From Longimicrobiales bacterium (GTDB lineage: Bacteria; Gemmatimonadota; Gemmatimonadetes; Longimicrobiales; Gaopeijiaceae): DNA of 64,000 nt. A program made the position numbers and the translations under genes. The stretch covers positions 124,001 to 188,000 of the forward strand of contig JAPKBW010000003.1 in NCBI GenBank assembly GCA_028823235.1. The letters run 5' to 3'. This document shows, piece by piece, positions 1 to 9,683 of this stretch (the first letter of the stretch is position 1; each line of letters opens with the position of its first letter). Under the pieces are notes generated by a model. The model was not told the DNA's origin. It ran no database searches and was given only the letters and a program-made list of their open reading frames with translations.

Positions 1-94
1 GCGAATAGTCCGCCAGTTCCGCCTTCAGTACCACCTCGTTGTACCAAGCCGCGAAGTCCTCGTCACGCGGGGTAAACTTCTTGCCATCAGCCAT
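1..94 (-). CDS. proS: Prolyl-tRNA synthetase, N-terminal fragment
   Basis: Only the first 31 codons lie in the window; the gene runs off the left edge. It starts at ATG 94. The reading [20 protein letters not shown], then residues [11 protein letters not shown], matches the N-terminus of the archaeal/eukaryotic-like class of ProRS, which charges tRNA-Pro with proline using ATP in the cytoplasm. The start overlaps the end of the upstream small membrane protein gene by 8 bases, so it is probably the last known member of the hisS transcript. The catalytic core cannot be seen, so the call rests on the N-terminal motif only. Confidence 0.8.
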   Translation of the reverse strand, partial: MADGKKFTPRDEDFAAWYNEVVLKAELADYS

Positions 95-401
95 CGTCGT
101 TATTCCGTTTTGCAGCGATTAGTTCTGCGTCCACACGGGCGTCATTCCGGATCTTGGCGATTGCCAGGGAGCCCGACAGGACGAAGAGAAACAAGGACGC
201 ACCGATCCACGTCGAGCGGAAGTCCCACGGGGTGATTCCGTTCAGGGCCCATGCGAGGACCACCCCGCCCACCATGGAGAGCCCAACGCCGCCAGAGATA
301 ATGAACAGCTCGAGCAGATCCAACCGCTTAATGGCTCGCCGCGTGACAATGCGCGCGCGCGCTGCGGCCTCCCGGTCGCCCGGCCCCGGCCCGGGGATCA
401 C
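87..401 (-). CDS. Small two-helix membrane protein, function unknown
   Basis: A 104-residue protein with a basic, Arg/Ala-rich N-terminus (residues 1-27) followed by two hydrophobic helices, about residues 30-53 and 65-82, and a charged C-terminal tail. It is probably an inner membrane protein with both ends in the cytoplasm. Its ATG overlaps the hisS stop codon by 4 bases and its end overlaps proS by 8, so it is translationally coupled between two aminoacyl-tRNA synthetase genes. Its size and two-helix layout recall AtpI/AtpZ-type proteins, but no ATP synthase genes are nearby and I do not assign that function. Confidence 0.7.
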   Translation of the reverse strand: MIPGPGPGDREAAARARIVTRRAIKRLDLLELFIISGGVGLSMVGGVVLAWALNGITPWDFRSTWIGASLFLFVLSGSLAIAKIRNDARVDAELIAAKRNNDDG

Positions 402-1681
402 ACCAGCTCCGACAGCTGGATTTCACGCTCCTCGCCGGAAGACATGTCGCGAGCGACCACACACCCGCGCTCAAGCTCCTCGGGGCCAAGCACGAAAACG
501 GTCTTAGCTCCTTCCTTGGAGGCGACCTTCATCTGCTTCCCCACGCCCTGTTCCTTTAGAGCGTATGCGACGCTGTGGCCGCGATCCCGCAGCACGTGCC
601 CGATCCTCAGCGATTCAGCCCGCTGTTCAGAAGTCACCGGCACCAAGAAGTAGTCGAGCGTCCGCTCGTACTCCGGGAGGAGCCCGCGCTCTCGAAGAAG
701 GTCTTCGAGCACGACATCGCCCATTCCAAAGCCGACCGCAGGCAGCGGTTCACCCCCCACGAGTTCGAGGAGGCCGTCGTAACGCCCTCCCCCGCAAATG
801 GCTCGGAGTTCGCCCTTTCGGTCGAACAGTTCGAAGACGATGCCCGTGTAGTACGCGAGCCCGCGCACGATCCTAAGGTCTATCGACACGAAGTCACCCA
901 GGCCCATCGCGTCGAGCGTGGCCACATACTCTCTGAGTCGTTCCAGCTCAGGAGCCACGTCGGGATGTCCGCCAAAGCTCTCCGTGAGTGCCTCGACTCC
1001 CGTCGCGCCCAAGAGCCCGCGGAGCGTCGCAATCTGGCCTTCGTCCAAGCCTGCCTTTGTCTGCAGCAACCCGTCAGCAGTGTCCTCCGGCATTCGCTCG
1101 ATCTTGTCGATGATTCCAAAGGCCGCTGGCAGCCGGGCCTCCGTCACGCCCAGCGCCTGAAGAAGTGCACTCAGGAGGCGACGATCGGAGACCCGAGCCA
1201 CGAAGTCTTCCGACGTCAGGCCAAGTTCCCGGAGCCCATCGATGGCGACCGCCAACACCTCCGCGTCAGCCGGCACCCCGCCCTCACCCACAACGTCGAC
1301 ATTCCACTGGAAGTGCTCGCGGAGACGGCCACGCTGCATTCGTTCATACCGGTAGAGCTGTGGCATCGAAAACCAGCGGATCGGCTTGCTCATGCCTCTG
1401 CTTCGGTCTCCCAGAATTCTCGCGAGCGACGGCGTCATTTCTGGCCGCATCGTGACGGTACGGTCGCCCTTATCCGTGAAATTGAAGAGCTGACCGACGA
1501 TCTCCTCACCGCTCTTCTCCACGTAGAGATTGAGCGGCTCGAGCACGGGGCCGTCATACTCGGAAAAACCGTAACGACCGGCCACCCGTCGCCACGCTTC
1601 CTGGATGTGTGCGCGTAGTGCGAAGTCTTCCGGGGGAAAGTCCCTGAATCCGGGAAGCCTCGCGAAGTCCGAGTTAGCCAT
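398..1681 (-). CDS. hisS: Histidyl-tRNA synthetase
   Basis: A 427-residue class II synthetase that makes His-tRNA from histidine, ATP and tRNA-His. Motif 1 and the TMRPEMTPSLAR segment lie near residues 70-95. Motif 2 is the YRYERMQRGRLREHFQ segment near 115-130. The histidine-specific motifs are LRIVRGLAYYTG near 265 and ICGGGRYDGL near 295. The C-terminal anticodon-binding domain is present, so the protein is full length for the family (about 420-430). It follows folC by 17 bases and overlaps the next small membrane protein gene by 4, consistent with one transcript. Confidence 0.95.
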   Translation of the reverse strand: MANSDFARLPGFRDFPPEDFALRAHIQEAWRRVAGRYGFSEYDGPVLEPLNLYVEKSGEEIVGQLFNFTDKGDRTVTMRPEMTPSLARILGDRSRGMSKPIRWFSMPQLYRYERMQRGRLREHFQWNVDVVGEGGVPADAEVLAVAIDGLRELGLTSEDFVARVSDRRLLSALLQALGVTEARLPAAFGIIDKIERMPEDTADGLLQTKAGLDEGQIATLRGLLGATGVEALTESFGGHPDVAPELERLREYVATLDAMGLGDFVSIDLRIVRGLAYYTGIVFELFDRKGELRAICGGGRYDGLLELVGGEPLPAVGFGMGDVVLEDLLRERGLLPEYERTLDYFLVPVTSEQRAESLRIGHVLRDRGHSVAYALKEQGVGKQMKVASKEGAKTVFVLGPEELERGCVVARDMSSGEEREIQLSELV

Positions 1682-1698
1682 ATGGCGCGGAATCTACC

Positions 1699-3036
1699 TC
1701 AGCTTCGGAGTGGGTCCAGCCCTAGTACGCTCATCGCGGAACCCACCGTGTGGACCGACCCTGTTACCACGACGGTCCCCCCGTGTGCTCGTTCCTTCGC
1801 CGTCTGCATCGCTTGGACAAAATCCTGCACGACCTGCACTTCGCCTGCAGCACCTACGCGGTGAGCCGCCGCACCCGGATCCCAACGTCGCTCCTCGGGA
1901 ACCGAGGGAGGCTGGGTGAGGATCGCCGCGTCGGTACGAGCCAGAAGCTCCGGCAGCATGTTCGGCCAATCCTTGTCCCCCTGCACACCGATCAATCCAA
2001 CGTGAGGCTGGGGCAGATCGAGTCGATCGAGCGTATCTACCAGCGACCGAATTCCCGCCGTGTTGTGCGCGACGTCAAAAATCCACGTACAACCGTCGAT
2101 TTCCCGGATCTCATCGCGCCCCGGGTGCACCACCGTCGCGATACCTCCCAGAAGCGCCTCGCGCGTGGGCCGCATCGAATCGTCGAGCTGCTCCAGAACC
2201 CCTACGGCCAGCGCCGCATTCGCCGCCTGGTGGAAGCCGACGAGTGGCGTACTCAGCGCGACACTTCCCCAGCGCTCCGTCTCGATGCGCATCGACGTCG
2301 CGCTTGCCGTCACCTCGACGTCGGCGAGGGCACGCGGATCGACATGGATCATCGGAGCCCCGATCTCCCCGGCCATCTCCTGGAAGAGGTCTAGGATGAT
2401 CGGAGAGATCTCCGCGGTCACGAACGGAACACCCGCCTTCATGATGCCCGCCTTCTCGCCAGCGATCTCCAGAAGCGACTCACCTAGGTATTCCGCGTGG
2501 TCCAAGGCAACGTTGGTAACGGCTGTGACTTCGGGTTGCACGACATTGGTCGCGTCGAGTCGCCCCCCGAGCCCGACCTCCATTACCGCAACCTCCGCCC
2601 CTTCCCGAGCGAATGCATGCATGGCGAGCACAGTGATCGCCTCAAAGAACGTGAGACCGAGCTCCAGGACTGGATCGAGGATCTCCTCGGCGTAGCGAAC
2701 GACGCCCTCCTCCGGGAGCGGCTGGCCATCAATCAATAGCCGCTCGCGAAACGAGCACAGGTGAGGACTTGTGTAACAAGCCGTCCGCGTGCCATTCGCA
2801 CGAAGGGCGGAGCCGACCATCGAGGTGACGGAGCCCTTTCCGTTCGTGCCGCCAATGTGCAAAGTCCGATAGGAAAGATGTGGGTTACCCAGCGCGGCCA
2901 GTGCTCGGGTTGTCCGATCGAGCCCCCAGTGCACCCCCGTTGCGAGCGGAGGGAAGAGACGAGCGACGAGTGGATCCGAAAACGGAAGGTCGAGTCGGTC
3001 CGGAGCCTGCGTGTTCCCCTCGGTCAGTCTTTCCAC
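1699..3036 (-). CDS. folC: Folylpolyglutamate/dihydrofolate synthase
   Basis: A 445-residue Mur-ligase-like enzyme that adds glutamate to folates with ATP, and in many bacteria also makes dihydrofolate from dihydropteroate. The P-loop is GGTNGKGSV near residue 63. The family signature GLGGRLDATN lies near 155, followed by the Mur-ligase middle and C-terminal domains (DVAHNTAG near 320). Its start overlaps the end of accD by 13 bases. The accD-folC order is common in bacteria and supports a shared transcript here with rodA upstream and hisS downstream. Whether it is bifunctional cannot be told from sequence alone. Confidence 0.93.
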   Translation of the reverse strand: MERLTEGNTQAPDRLDLPFSDPLVARLFPPLATGVHWGLDRTTRALAALGNPHLSYRTLHIGGTNGKGSVTSMVGSALRANGTRTACYTSPHLCSFRERLLIDGQPLPEEGVVRYAEEILDPVLELGLTFFEAITVLAMHAFAREGAEVAVMEVGLGGRLDATNVVQPEVTAVTNVALDHAEYLGESLLEIAGEKAGIMKAGVPFVTAEISPIILDLFQEMAGEIGAPMIHVDPRALADVEVTASATSMRIETERWGSVALSTPLVGFHQAANAALAVGVLEQLDDSMRPTREALLGGIATVVHPGRDEIREIDGCTWIFDVAHNTAGIRSLVDTLDRLDLPQPHVGLIGVQGDKDWPNMLPELLARTDAAILTQPPSVPEERRWDPGAAAHRVGAAGEVQVVQDFVQAMQTAKERAHGGTVVVTGSVHTVGSAMSVLGLDPLRS

Positions 3037-3872
3037 CCCGCGTACTGGTGGCGCAGAATCTTCGCCACCATCCCTTTGAGTTCTCGGCGATCGACGACCC
3101 GGTCTACCATGCCATGCTCGCAGAGGAACTCGGAACGCTGAAAGCCAGCGGGAAGCTCCTGCTTGATGGTTTCCTCGATGACCCGGGGGCCGGCAAACCC
3201 GATGAGTGCGCCCGGCTCAGCAATATTTACGTCACCGAGCATCGCGTACGACGCCGTGACTCCGCCGGTGGTCGGGTGCGTGAGGATCGAGACAAACGGG
3301 AGGCGCGCCTCATGGAGTCGCGCCAGCACCGTGGAGGTCTTGGCCATCTGCATGAGCGAATAGATCCCTTCCTGCATCCGGGCTCCGCCCGATGCGCTCA
3401 CGATGATGAGCGGGGTCTTATCCTTCAAGGCTGCATGTCCGGCGCGGGCGATTTTCTCACCCACGACCGAGCCCATTGAGCCACCGATAAAATCGAAATC
3501 CATGACCGCCAGCGCCAACGGAATCCCGCTCAGTTCACCGGTCCCGGAGATCACCGCCTCTTCCTTGCCTTTCGCCTCTGCTGCCACGATCCGATCGAGA
3601 TAGGGCTTCAGGTCGGTGAAGGTGAGCGGGTCGGAAGCGCGGAGCCCGGTGTCGAGTTCCCGGAACGTCCCGCTGTCGATCAGTAGACTCACATACGCGT
3701 CAGCCCCGATCCGCAGGTGGTATCCGCAGGTCGGGCAGACGTGAAGGTTCTGCGCGAGACGCTCACTGTAAAGAATCTCGCTACAGCCTTTGCACTTATC
3801 GAAAACGTCCGTGGGGACGTCGCGCCTATCCTGAGCCTTAAGGGGCTTTTTGTTCTTCCGGAACCAGGCCAT
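3024..3872 (-). CDS. accD: Acetyl-CoA carboxylase carboxyltransferase subunit beta
   Basis: The beta subunit transfers CO2 from carboxybiotin to acetyl-CoA to give malonyl-CoA, the first step of fatty acid synthesis; it works as a tetramer with AccA. I start it at ATG 3872 (MAWFRKNKKPLKAQ), giving 282 residues, because the longer upstream extension does not resemble the family. The N-terminal zinc ribbon has the pattern CxxC (CKGC) and CxxC (CPTC) near residues 25-50. The crotonase-like core carries GGSMGSVVGEK and SGGARMQEG. It sits 77 bases after rodA and overlaps folC. AccA is not in this window. Confidence 0.95.
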   Translation of the reverse strand: MAWFRKNKKPLKAQDRRDVPTDVFDKCKGCSEILYSERLAQNLHVCPTCGYHLRIGADAYVSLLIDSGTFRELDTGLRASDPLTFTDLKPYLDRIVAAEAKGKEEAVISGTGELSGIPLALAVMDFDFIGGSMGSVVGEKIARAGHAALKDKTPLIIVSASGGARMQEGIYSLMQMAKTSTVLARLHEARLPFVSILTHPTTGGVTASYAMLGDVNIAEPGALIGFAGPRVIEETIKQELPAGFQRSEFLCEHGMVDRVVDRRELKGMVAKILRHQYAGWKD

Positions 3873-3949
3873 CAAACTCCTGTGTCTACCGCGGGATAAA
3901 ATGCACTGAGACAATGAGAACGCTCTGCCCAGCCCGAAGGCCGGCAGCT

Positions 3950-5194
3950 TCAGAGGCGTTCGTGTGTCACCCGAACTGCGATCGCCACTGCCACCCACGA
4001 CATGAACAAAAAAGTCCCGCCGTAGCTCACAAACGGCAGCGGAATCCCGGTGATCGGCACCACCCCAATGGTCATGCCGATATTGACAAAAACATGGACC
4101 AACCAAGCACCGAAGATACCGAGCAGTACGAGGCCGGCAAAGACTTGGGACTCACCGAGATGGGACGCCATTCGCACCAGGCGAGAGAGAACGAAAGCGA
4201 AGGCAAGCAGGGCGAGTGCGACCCCGACAAATCCGAATTCTTCTCCCACGACCGCGAAAATGAAATCGGTGTGCTGCTCGGGAAGAAAGTCGAATCGTTT
4301 TTGAGCACCGGCGGTGAAGCCCTGCCCTCCGAACTCGCCACTTCCGATCGCCAGCTTGGACTGGATGACCTGATACCCGGCGCCACGCGGATCTACTTGG
4401 GGATCAAGGTACACCAAAATGCGATTCTGCTGGTATGCGGCGAGCGAGTCCCATAACGGCCTGGAAATCGTTGCTGTGGCAAAATTGGCTAAGATGACCG
4501 CGCTCGACTCTAAGAGAGAGAGTCGGTAGCGCATAAGAAAGAGACACCCAATGACGAACAGGATGTAGATCGACCAGATGCCTGTGGCGTACGAAAGGAA
4601 CAGCCCCAGGACGGGGCTCGCACACAGAAGCAGGAGCCACACCGGGGTCGCCGCCCAGTAGAGCATGGCAAATAGGATTCCGACGAAGGCCAGCGCCGTG
4701 CCCAGATCCGGCTGCCTGAGCACAAGCATGAGAGGGACGGCGACCATCAGTCCCGGAGCCAAAAGCTCCTGAAGTGAATTCAGGCCTGCCTCCCTCTTTG
4801 CCAAGAGTTGAGCAAGGGCGAGGATCGTTGCGAGCTTGGCCACCTCTGCCGGCTGAAAGCTCAACAGTCCCAGGTCGATCCAGCTCTTCACGCCGGATGC
4901 AGTGCCACGCCCCTCTCCAATGACGAGTGTCACTGCCAGGAGGAGTATGGAGACTGCATAGGACGGAATTGCCGCCCACTCGATCCAGCGTAAGGGGACC
5001 CGGGACAACACGGAAAATGCCACCAAGGCGATCGTGAACCACTGAATCTGTCTGACCCAGGCTCGTTCCGTCACGACGTCGGGCACATGCACCTGCCCCG
5101 CCGAATAGATCATCGCGATGCCGAAGATCGACAGCCCGATGATGCCCCCCACGAGCTGGCGGTCGATTGCCCAGTAGCCAAAGAGGCGAATCAC
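3950..5194 (-). CDS. rodA: Rod-shape SEDS glycosyltransferase RodA
   Basis: A 414-residue polytopic membrane protein of the SEDS family with about ten hydrophobic helices. RodA polymerises glycan strands from lipid II for side-wall growth, paired with PBP2. Family features are visible: GVKSWIDLG near residue 110, RQPDLGTAL near 160, and GIPLPFVSYGGT near the C-terminus. It directly follows mrdA with a 4-base overlap, so polymerase and transpeptidase are co-translated. The mre/mrd setting favours RodA over FtsW, which would lie in a division and cell-wall cluster. Confidence 0.93.
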   Translation of the reverse strand: MIRLFGYWAIDRQLVGGIIGLSIFGIAMIYSAGQVHVPDVVTERAWVRQIQWFTIALVAFSVLSRVPLRWIEWAAIPSYAVSILLLAVTLVIGEGRGTASGVKSWIDLGLLSFQPAEVAKLATILALAQLLAKREAGLNSLQELLAPGLMVAVPLMLVLRQPDLGTALAFVGILFAMLYWAATPVWLLLLCASPVLGLFLSYATGIWSIYILFVIGCLFLMRYRLSLLESSAVILANFATATISRPLWDSLAAYQQNRILVYLDPQVDPRGAGYQVIQSKLAIGSGEFGGQGFTAGAQKRFDFLPEQHTDFIFAVVGEEFGFVGVALALLAFAFVLSRLVRMASHLGESQVFAGLVLLGIFGAWLVHVFVNIGMTIGVVPITGIPLPFVSYGGTFLFMSWVAVAIAVRVTHERL

Positions 5195-7116
5195 CTCGTG
5201 TCCCCTGGCCCGGGGGTAGCCCCCTGCGACGATGCGGCCGGTCGGGTCAGGAACGCCTCGGGGAAGCGCTCACGATACCACTGTGGAATCGGACCTGTGC
5301 TAATGTGATCCCAGTACGTCTGTACGGTGTCCACCGGGATCCCGTATTTACGCCTGAGATAGAAGTCGGCCGTTTTCGAAACGAGCGGTGCCGCCACTTG
5401 GCCGCCACTTGCCCCATATTCCACGATCGCTACGACGACGATCTCCGGGGGCTCCCCTGGAGGGCCAGCCAGCCCCGCGAACCAAGCATGGTCCTCTGCG
5501 AGGCCACGCACAGAAAGAGGATTCTGGCCCGTGCCTGTCTTGCCGACCAGGTCCCAATACTCGAGAGCTGTTCGTAAGTGTGCGGTGCCTCCGACCGCCG
5601 TCACTCGGCGCAGTCCCTCTTGGAGCGCCGCGATGTGCTCGGGCTCGAGGTTCAGCTCCCAGCCAACTCCCAAGTTGGCATTCTTAGCGATTCGAGGTGC
5701 GGGCGCAGATCCGTCCCGCGCGAGCGCGAGGTAGAACTGAGCCATCTTGAGTGGCGTCTGGGAGTTGGGACCCTGCCCGATCGCCAGATTCAACGTCTCT
5801 CCTTCACGCGGCCGATACCCCCAGTTGTCGACCCACCATTGGGGACTGGCTGGGAATACGCCACGACTCTCCTGGGGCAAGTCGATCCCGCACCGGCTCG
5901 CGAAGCCGATTTCGTTCGAGCGTACGAGGAGCCGTGAAAGGCCGATCCGCTCACCCAGCTGATAGAAATAAATGTCGCACGAGTTTCCGATCGCCTCGGC
6001 CAGCGTGTTGTACCCGTGTCCCTGGCGCTGCCAGCAATGGAAAAAACGATCGCCAAAGAAGTATGCTCCGGTGCACGGCTCCGGCATCAAATCGTCGGGA
6101 GTGACGACGCCGAGGTCCAGCGCAATCCCCGCCGACGCCAGTTTCCAGGTCGAAGCGGGCGCGTAGAGCCCGAGGACGGACCGATCAAAGAGGGGCTTCT
6201 GTTCGTCGGCGTTAAGCGCTGCCCACGTGATCTCGTCGATGCCCCCGATAAACAGATTCGGGTCGTAGCCGGGCGCCGAATAAAGCGCGAGAACGCCACC
6301 GTCAGCTGGATCCAGCGCGACGACCGCGCCGGACATCGAATCTGGAAAGATCTGTCGCACCCAATCCTGCAGCCCCTTGTCTAGGTTCAGGTGCAGGTCC
6401 TGACCCGGCTTAGCAGCACGAGACACTGCTCCACCAAAGTTGCCGACGATCCGGCCCCGAGCATCAAATTCCACCGTACGAACACCCTGCACGCCCTGGA
6501 GCGACGCTTCGTACTGTCGTTCGATTCCGACCTTTCCAACGATCATGCCCGCTTCGTAGACATCTTCCGAAAAGGCTTCTGAGTCCAGTTCTTCACGTGT
6601 GATTTCACCGATGTAGCCCGTCAGGTGGCCCGCTGAGCCGCCCAGTTGATATCGCCTGCGCGGACGCATTTCCACGTAGACACCGGAAAACTCCGTACGA
6701 CGTTCCTCGAGAGCTGCGACGGCCTCGAAGCTCGCGTCGGTGTCGACCACGACCTCACGTCCGTACGCCTGCAGCGTCCGCATCACTGTCTCGATACGAG
6801 CATCCGAGAGGTGCATGTACTCCGCCATACGACCGAGTGTCGCGCGTACAGAATCGGCCGGCCCGGGCAGGATCGTGACCTGATAACCCGGCACGTTGTC
6901 TGCTATGATCTCGCCGTGCCGGTCGTAGATCGTACCCCGTGGCGCCGGGACAGGAAGCGTGCGAATCCGATTAGACACAGCCTTGAGCATCGCCTCTTCA
7001 CCGCTCAGTACCTGAATGCGGAAAAAGCCGACCAGGAGGATGCCCACCAGGGCAGCGAGCCCCGCATAAGCTCCTAGGGCTCTACGCCTCAGTGCATGCG
7101 GATGGTGGATGTTCAC
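5191..7116 (-). CDS. mrdA: Penicillin-binding protein 2 (transpeptidase)
   Basis: A 641-residue class B PBP that cross-links peptidoglycan during elongation. A single N-terminal transmembrane anchor (about residues 13-33) leads into the pedestal domain and then the transpeptidase domain. The catalytic SxxK motif reads STWK in YAPASTWKLASAG. The second motif is probably the SCD in GNSCDIYFYQLG, and the third is KTGTG near residue 530. It overlaps mreD upstream and rodA downstream by 4 bases each, giving an mreBCD-mrdA-rodA operon. Length and motifs indicate an intact enzyme that should be a beta-lactam target. Confidence 0.94.
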   Translation of the reverse strand: MNIHHPHALRRRALGAYAGLAALVGILLVGFFRIQVLSGEEAMLKAVSNRIRTLPVPAPRGTIYDRHGEIIADNVPGYQVTILPGPADSVRATLGRMAEYMHLSDARIETVMRTLQAYGREVVVDTDASFEAVAALEERRTEFSGVYVEMRPRRRYQLGGSAGHLTGYIGEITREELDSEAFSEDVYEAGMIVGKVGIERQYEASLQGVQGVRTVEFDARGRIVGNFGGAVSRAAKPGQDLHLNLDKGLQDWVRQIFPDSMSGAVVALDPADGGVLALYSAPGYDPNLFIGGIDEITWAALNADEQKPLFDRSVLGLYAPASTWKLASAGIALDLGVVTPDDLMPEPCTGAYFFGDRFFHCWQRQGHGYNTLAEAIGNSCDIYFYQLGERIGLSRLLVRSNEIGFASRCGIDLPQESRGVFPASPQWWVDNWGYRPREGETLNLAIGQGPNSQTPLKMAQFYLALARDGSAPAPRIAKNANLGVGWELNLEPEHIAALQEGLRRVTAVGGTAHLRTALEYWDLVGKTGTGQNPLSVRGLAEDHAWFAGLAGPPGEPPEIVVVAIVEYGASGGQVAAPLVSKTADFYLRRKYGIPVDTVQTYWDHISTGPIPQWYRERFPEAFLTRPAASSQGATPGPGDTR

Positions 7117-7595
7117 TTATCTCTCCCAAGGCCTGTGACCATAGCCACGAGCACGCCAACCGGGACCAGATAAAGACTCGCGATGCCACCATCAACCAAG
7201 ACCTCTTCCACGAACGGTTGCCTCTGCCCAGAGTCTACAGCGATCCAGTGAAAAAGATCGCGCGTCCATTTTCCAATAAAAACATACGACACGAGGAAGA
7301 AGCGGGAATCACCCACAAAGAGGTCGCGGGTGAGCGCCCCACCAATGCCAAGGATGGTCATAGCGACGCTATTCGCGCCGAAAGAGAGCACGCTAAGCGC
7401 ATCCTCCAAAAGACCCCAAAAGAGTCCAAGCGACGCGGCCCTGCCGGTGCCGATCTCACGGGAAGCCAAGAGGAGACCCAGTGTGAGGAGATCTGGAGCT
7501 CCACCATCCATCGAGAAGCTCACATGCAGAAGCAGGTGAAGCGTGGCGAGCAAGGCCACGACCAACCACACCCTGGCGCTGACCGAACTACTCAT
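7113..7595 (-). CDS. mreD: Rod shape-determining protein MreD
   Basis: A 160-residue integral membrane protein with about five hydrophobic segments and few conserved residues, as usual for MreD, the membrane member of the elongasome that links MreC and MreB to RodA/PBP2. It overlaps mreC and mrdA by 4 bases each. The call rests mainly on its size, hydrophobicity and exact position between mreC and mrdA; sequence similarity in this family is generally weak. Confidence 0.85.
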   Translation of the reverse strand: MSSSVSARVWLVVALLATLHLLLHVSFSMDGGAPDLLTLGLLLASREIGTGRAASLGLFWGLLEDALSVLSFGANSVAMTILGIGGALTRDLFVGDSRFFLVSYVFIGKWTRDLFHWIAVDSGQRQPFVEEVLVDGGIASLYLVPVGVLVAMVTGLGRDK

Positions 7596-8482
7596 GAAGC
7601 CCCCCCGCTCACGGACGCCCTGTCAGCCGCCGCAATCGAGTCGCCCGGCCAGATCCGAGTGGCATCGAGGTCGACGTCTCGGGTCAGGACCAGCACGTGA
7701 GTTGTAGACGCGGGGTCGACGAACGGGTCGAGCCAATAACTCTTCCTCCAGCTTCCCTCAGTGTCGAACACCTCTTGGGTGCGGCCGATCGGAATCCCAC
7801 GAGGGAAGATCCCCCCTGCGCCACTCGTGACGACCCTAGAGGATCGCGCAACGGACTGGTTGAACGCGATTCCGTTGAGCACGAGGCGATCCGCTTCACG
7901 GAACTCTCCCTCCCATCTTTCAACGAGTCCGTAGGCGGACCCATCTTCGATCATTGCGCCCACGCGGAAATCTGGATGCGTCCAGTCCATACCCACGGCC
8001 TGTCGTGAACGCACCTCACGGATCACGCCGATCAAGCCGGCGGGTCCAACCACCGCAGAACCCTGGCGTAGTCCGTCCTCAGCTCCGACGTCCACGAGAA
8101 ACATGCTCTCCGACCCTGGGGTTCCGGGACGAAGGACCGTGGCGGGTCGATACTGGGCACCGGCTCGCTCCCCGAGCACCAGGAGTTCACGCAGGGTCTC
8201 GTTTTCATCAACGACGGCGGCATGCGTAATCAGCATGAGTGTGAGTGAATCCACCAAGGATCGCATATCCTCCACCGCGACGCCCCGAAGTCTCGCGACT
8301 TCGCGACGCAGCTGCACCTCGGTAAAGGGCCTCAAGAACGAGGTCTGGAACACTCCAGCTATCTGCTGCTGGCTTCCCCCTGAAAGGAACATCGCCGAGA
8401 AAGCGAGCACGAGCACGACGCCCGCAACGAACAGTTCACGCTGCCGTCCGTTGGACTCCGGTTCTGGTGCGTAGGGCGGCAC
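7592..8482 (-). CDS. mreC: Rod shape-determining protein MreC
   Basis: A 296-residue bitopic protein: a short cytoplasmic N-terminus, one transmembrane helix near residues 17-35, a coiled-coil stretch (about 55-100), then the periplasmic beta-barrel domain. MreC forms periplasmic assemblies that activate PBP2. Typical motifs such as VDVGAEDGLRQGSAVVGPAG and VTSGAGGIFPRGIPIG are present. It starts 9 bases after mreB and overlaps mreD by 4 bases. Confidence 0.92.
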   Translation of the reverse strand: MPPYAPEPESNGRQRELFVAGVVLVLAFSAMFLSGGSQQQIAGVFQTSFLRPFTEVQLRREVARLRGVAVEDMRSLVDSLTLMLITHAAVVDENETLRELLVLGERAGAQYRPATVLRPGTPGSESMFLVDVGAEDGLRQGSAVVGPAGLIGVIREVRSRQAVGMDWTHPDFRVGAMIEDGSAYGLVERWEGEFREADRLVLNGIAFNQSVARSSRVVTSGAGGIFPRGIPIGRTQEVFDTEGSWRKSYWLDPFVDPASTTHVLVLTRDVDLDATRIWPGDSIAAADRASVSGGAS

Positions 8483-8491
8483 CCGTGCCTC

Positions 8492-9538
8492 CTACTGAAC
8501 GAGAACCGTTCGGTATTTCGTCAGGTCGTCAAGAATCCGACCGGCACCGCGCACGACGCAGGTAAGCGGTTCCTCATCGACGTGAATAGGCAAGTTCGTC
8601 TCATGATGGATCAGCTTGTCCAGACCGCGAATGAGCGCACCACCACCCGTCATCATGATGCCCTTGTCGACGATGTCGGACGAGAGCTCTGGAGGCGTGA
8701 TCTCAAGTGCGCGGCGCACCGCATCTACAATCGCCTGGATCGGCTCCTGGATACACTCGCGAATTTCCTGTGAGTGCACGACCACAGTCTTCGGTATACC
8801 CGAAACCAGATCCCTTCCCTTCACATCCATCTCTCGCTCTTCGCCGTAATCGAACGCGGAACCGATCTGGATCTTGATCGCCTCCGCAGTAGGTTCGCCG
8901 ATGAGGAGATTGTAGTTCTTGCGCAGGAAGGTCACGATTGCGCGGTCCAACTCATCCCCGCCCACGCGGATCGAGGTGTCCGAAACGATACCCGACAGGG
9001 CGATGACGGCGATCTCGGTCGTGCCACCACCGATGTCGATCACCATGTTCCCGGTCGGAGTCTCAACTGGAAGACCAACTCCGATCGCGGCTGCCATCGG
9101 CTCATCCACCATATAGACGACTTTCGCGCCTGCTGACATAGCGGACGATCGCACGGCACGACGCTCCAGCTCGGTGATACCCGAGGGCACCCCGACAACC
9201 ACGCGCGGTTTGATCCTGAAGATGCGCTTCGACGTGACCTGCTTCAGAAAATGCCGGAGCATCAGCTCGGTCACGTCGACATCCGCGATGACGCCATCCT
9301 TAAGGGGGCGAATCGCTTCGATTCCATCGGGCGTGCGGCCGAGCATACGCTTGGCCTCAAGGCCGATTCCCAAGATGCGCCGGCTGCCCTTTTCCATCGC
9401 AACGACAGACGGCTCATTCAGTACGATGCCCTCACCCTTCACGTACACGAGTGTGTTCGCGGTCCCCAGATCGACAGCGATGTCGTTCACGGGAATCAGG
9501 CTACCGGAGTTGAGCCAGTTGGTGAGTTCAGTTAGCAA
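8492..9538 (-). CDS. mreB: Rod shape-determining actin homologue MreB
   Basis: A 348-residue actin-fold ATPase that forms membrane-bound filaments directing side-wall synthesis. The phosphate-1 motif AVDLGTANTLVYVKG is near residue 21, phosphate-2 is IDIGGGTTEIAVIALSG, and the adenosine motif is MTGGGALIRGLD. Length matches the family (about 345). It is the first gene of the shape operon; the 145 bases upstream to the end of dut should hold its promoter, but I could not pick out a convincing one. Confidence 0.96.
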   Translation of the reverse strand: MLTELTNWLNSGSLIPVNDIAVDLGTANTLVYVKGEGIVLNEPSVVAMEKGSRRILGIGLEAKRMLGRTPDGIEAIRPLKDGVIADVDVTELMLRHFLKQVTSKRIFRIKPRVVVGVPSGITELERRAVRSSAMSAGAKVVYMVDEPMAAAIGVGLPVETPTGNMVIDIGGGTTEIAVIALSGIVSDTSIRVGGDELDRAIVTFLRKNYNLLIGEPTAEAIKIQIGSAFDYGEEREMDVKGRDLVSGIPKTVVVHSQEIRECIQEPIQAIVDAVRRALEITPPELSSDIVDKGIMMTGGGALIRGLDKLIHHETNLPIHVDEEPLTCVVRGAGRILDDLTKYRTVLVQ

Positions 9539-9683
9539 CGTGAGATAACCAGCGTAAGGTGTTCAGGCGTGGCATCTTGGCGCATCGAGGATGCCTGATG
9601 AACATACGTTTACAAAAAGCGTGATGCCAGTCTTGGTTTTTCGTGGCCCACCAATGGGCCCATTCCGTCCAATGTCATCGGGG

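Noticed and set aside
575-1618. Plus-strand ORF of 347 codons
   Set aside because: Fully antisense to hisS, whose class II motifs are complete on the minus strand; long shadow ORFs are common at this GC content.
4404-5042. Minus-strand ORF of 212 codons inside rodA
   Set aside because: Same strand but a different frame from the conserved SEDS protein; no hydrophobic pattern or motif.
9640-9670. GGCCCA/TGGGCC hairpin after dut
   Set aside because: The stem is only 6 base pairs and no T-run follows on either strand, so it is not convincing as a terminator.
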